From NCBI RefSeq assembly GCF_028737195.1, contig NZ_JAQZAJ010000001.1, forward strand, positions 310,001 through 374,000: DNA of 64,000 nucleotides. Direction: 5' to 3'. The notes under the pieces are model-generated. The model was not told the DNA's origin. It did no database searches and worked only from the letters and a program-made list of their open reading frames with translations. The DNA comes from Pseudovibrio exalbescens. GTDB lineage: Bacteria; Pseudomonadota; Alphaproteobacteria; Rhizobiales; Stappiaceae. The position numbers and the translations under genes are program-made. This document shows positions 63,200-64,000 of the stretch, piece after piece. Each line of letters begins with the position of its first letter. Position 1 is the first letter of the stretch.

Positions 63200-64000
63200 T
63201 TACCGCAACCCGCCCTGGTCCTTGAGCCATGAGCATAGCTTGACCATTGCCGCATCGGCCTGCGCTTCGGTGGTGCCGAGATAGTGCTTCAGGATCTCAT
63301 TGGCTGACTTGATCGAGTGGCCGGTAATTGAGCAGATCTCTGGTACTGTGCAGCCGGCGTTAGCAAGCCAGGTCACAGCGGTGGCGCGCAGGTCCTTGTC
63401 TTTGAACGTTGCAAGGCTTGGGGTGGCTGGTATGCCAAGTTCCGGATCTCCCTTGCTCGCCAAGTTTCGTACTTTTCGGAAAATGTTGCTGTAGTAGGTG
63501 TTGCCGGTGGCCGTTGAGAAGGGTTCGCGGCTGCGCTCGTTAAGGATGACATTAGGGTAGGTGACCTTCCAGCCCCTACGCCGGCGGGTTGCGGCCGTCA
63601 GGCGGGAAGATAATTCCGGCATTTCAGCGATGGATACCTGAGCCCCGGTCTTTGATTGGCGGAAGTAGACGCGCCCGTTCTTGCGGCCAGCTTCTTCCAG
63701 GCGCAGGCGGTCCCCCTGGCGCTGACCGGTGCAAAGCCCAAGCATGATGCTGTCGCCAATTTCCGGACGGCCATAGGCATCAGCCGCAGCGATGAGGGCG
63801 CGCATCTCAGCCAGCGTGCCGACGCGCGGGGCCGCCTTGCTCTGGCGCATACCCAACTGACGAAAAACTGGGCCCACAACACCTGTTTTGGACCGATGAC
63901 GATCTGCCCAACTCCAAGCACTGGATAGCGCTGCACAAATGGTGCGGGCGTGGCTGTCTCCTTTGTCTCTTCGCAACTTTCTATAGATGCCGTAGGCGAT
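63200..64000 (-). CDS. Tyrosine recombinase/integrase, N terminus outside the window
   Basis: At least 266 aa; the frame is open to the right edge (a TTG at 63976 is not needed as start). Core-binding part (LSSAWSWADRHRSKTG), then the catalytic domain: box I Arg in LCTGQRQGDRLRL, Lys in the beta-hairpin VYFRQSKTGAQV, box II KDLRATAVTWLANAG (His of HxLR replaced by Lys), ITGHS, and the nucleophile Tyr in LKHYLGTT. It integrates the element at tRNA-Lys. Confidence 0.9.
   Translation of the reverse strand: MAYGIYRKLRRDKGDSHARTICAALSSAWSWADRHRSKTGVVGPVFRQLGMRQSKAAPRVGTLAEMRALIAAADAYGRPEIGDSIMLGLCTGQRQGDRLRLEEAGRKNGRVYFRQSKTGAQVSIAEMPELSSRLTAATRRRRGWKVTYPNVILNERSREPFSTATGNTYYSNIFRKVRNLASKGDPELGIPATPSLATFKDKDLRATAVTWLANAGCTVPEICSITGHSIKSANEILKHYLGTTEAQADAAMVKLCSWLKDQGGLR

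Larger units (their letters stand above)
62567..64000 (-). mobile_element. End of a tRNA-Lys-associated integrative element (continues past the window)
   Basis: The tRNA fragment bounds it on the left; inside are a small ORF and a tyrosine integrase reading toward the boundary. The left side of the fragment is ordinary chromosome (the cyclodeaminase leader), so the element lies to the right and the intact tRNA-Lys is expected at its other end. Confidence 0.75.

Noticed and set aside
63043-63255. 70-aa minus-strand ORF after the integrase
   Set aside because: Overlaps the integrase 3' end and has no SD or family features.

Overview
The window is chromosomal DNA of an alphaproteobacterium, most likely of the order Hyphomicrobiales (Rhizobiales). 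The order lpxA-lpxI-lpxB / gltA-gltX / comEC / lexA-moeA-moaC-trpC-trpD-ppiD / secG-pyrG, LpxI in place of LpxH, and a LexA with a GTTC-N7-GTTC operator all point there. A marine Stappiaceae/Pseudovibrio-like host is a guess from overall feel, not a proof.

Region 1 (1-18.1 kb) is conserved housekeeping DNA: lipid A synthesis (lpxA partial, lpxI, lpxB), citrate synthase, glutamyl-tRNA synthetase, the DNA-uptake channel ComEC, LexA with its SOS box, molybdenum cofactor genes (moeA, moaC), tryptophan genes (trpC, trpD), a PpiD-type periplasmic chaperone, secG, CTP synthase and a VOC-fold protein.

Region 2 (18.2-25.5 kb) is an accessory export locus: a TolC-like channel, an ABC exporter with an unusual N-terminal domain and an HlyD-like adaptor (all three parts of a type I secretion system). 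Three small unrecognised proteins lie among them, two with signal peptides. An ornithine cyclodeaminase-family gene follows.

Region 3 (25,496-62,412) is a complete transposable prophage of 36,917 bp. Its ends can be read to the base: TGT...ACA termini, an ATTCTGCAC element exactly 16 nt inside each terminus, and a 5-bp target duplication GAGCA. It entered inside the start codon of the cyclodeaminase gene, and the terminal base of the phage rebuilds the ATG while the native ribosome binding site is left 37 kb away. The early, head and DNA-transposition modules are Mu-like (S24 repressor, Ner, MuA, MuB, DUF3164, GemA, Mor, gp27-gp30, gpG, protease/scaffold, capsid, gp36, gp37, sheath). The tail tube, tail chaperone, U, X, D, V, W, J, I and H genes are P2-like. 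Lysis genes precede the terminase. The last genes are com and a D12-class DNA adenine methylase where Mu has com-mom. Cargo interrupts the morphogenesis operons at three places: a secreted protein on the minus strand (32.8 kb), an A/T-rich two-gene unit with a 4-TM membrane protein plus a minus-strand zinc-finger peptide (41.6-43.7 kb), and a 294-aa protein (55.8 kb). Two -1 frameshift signals are visible: G GGA AAC in the tail chaperone and A AAA AAC at the portal/minor-head junction.

Region 4 (62.4-64 kb): after the prophage come the stranded leader of the cyclodeaminase gene and then a 45-nt 3' fragment of a tRNA-Lys(UUU) gene. That fragment marks the end of a second element, whose tyrosine integrase runs off the right edge of the window.
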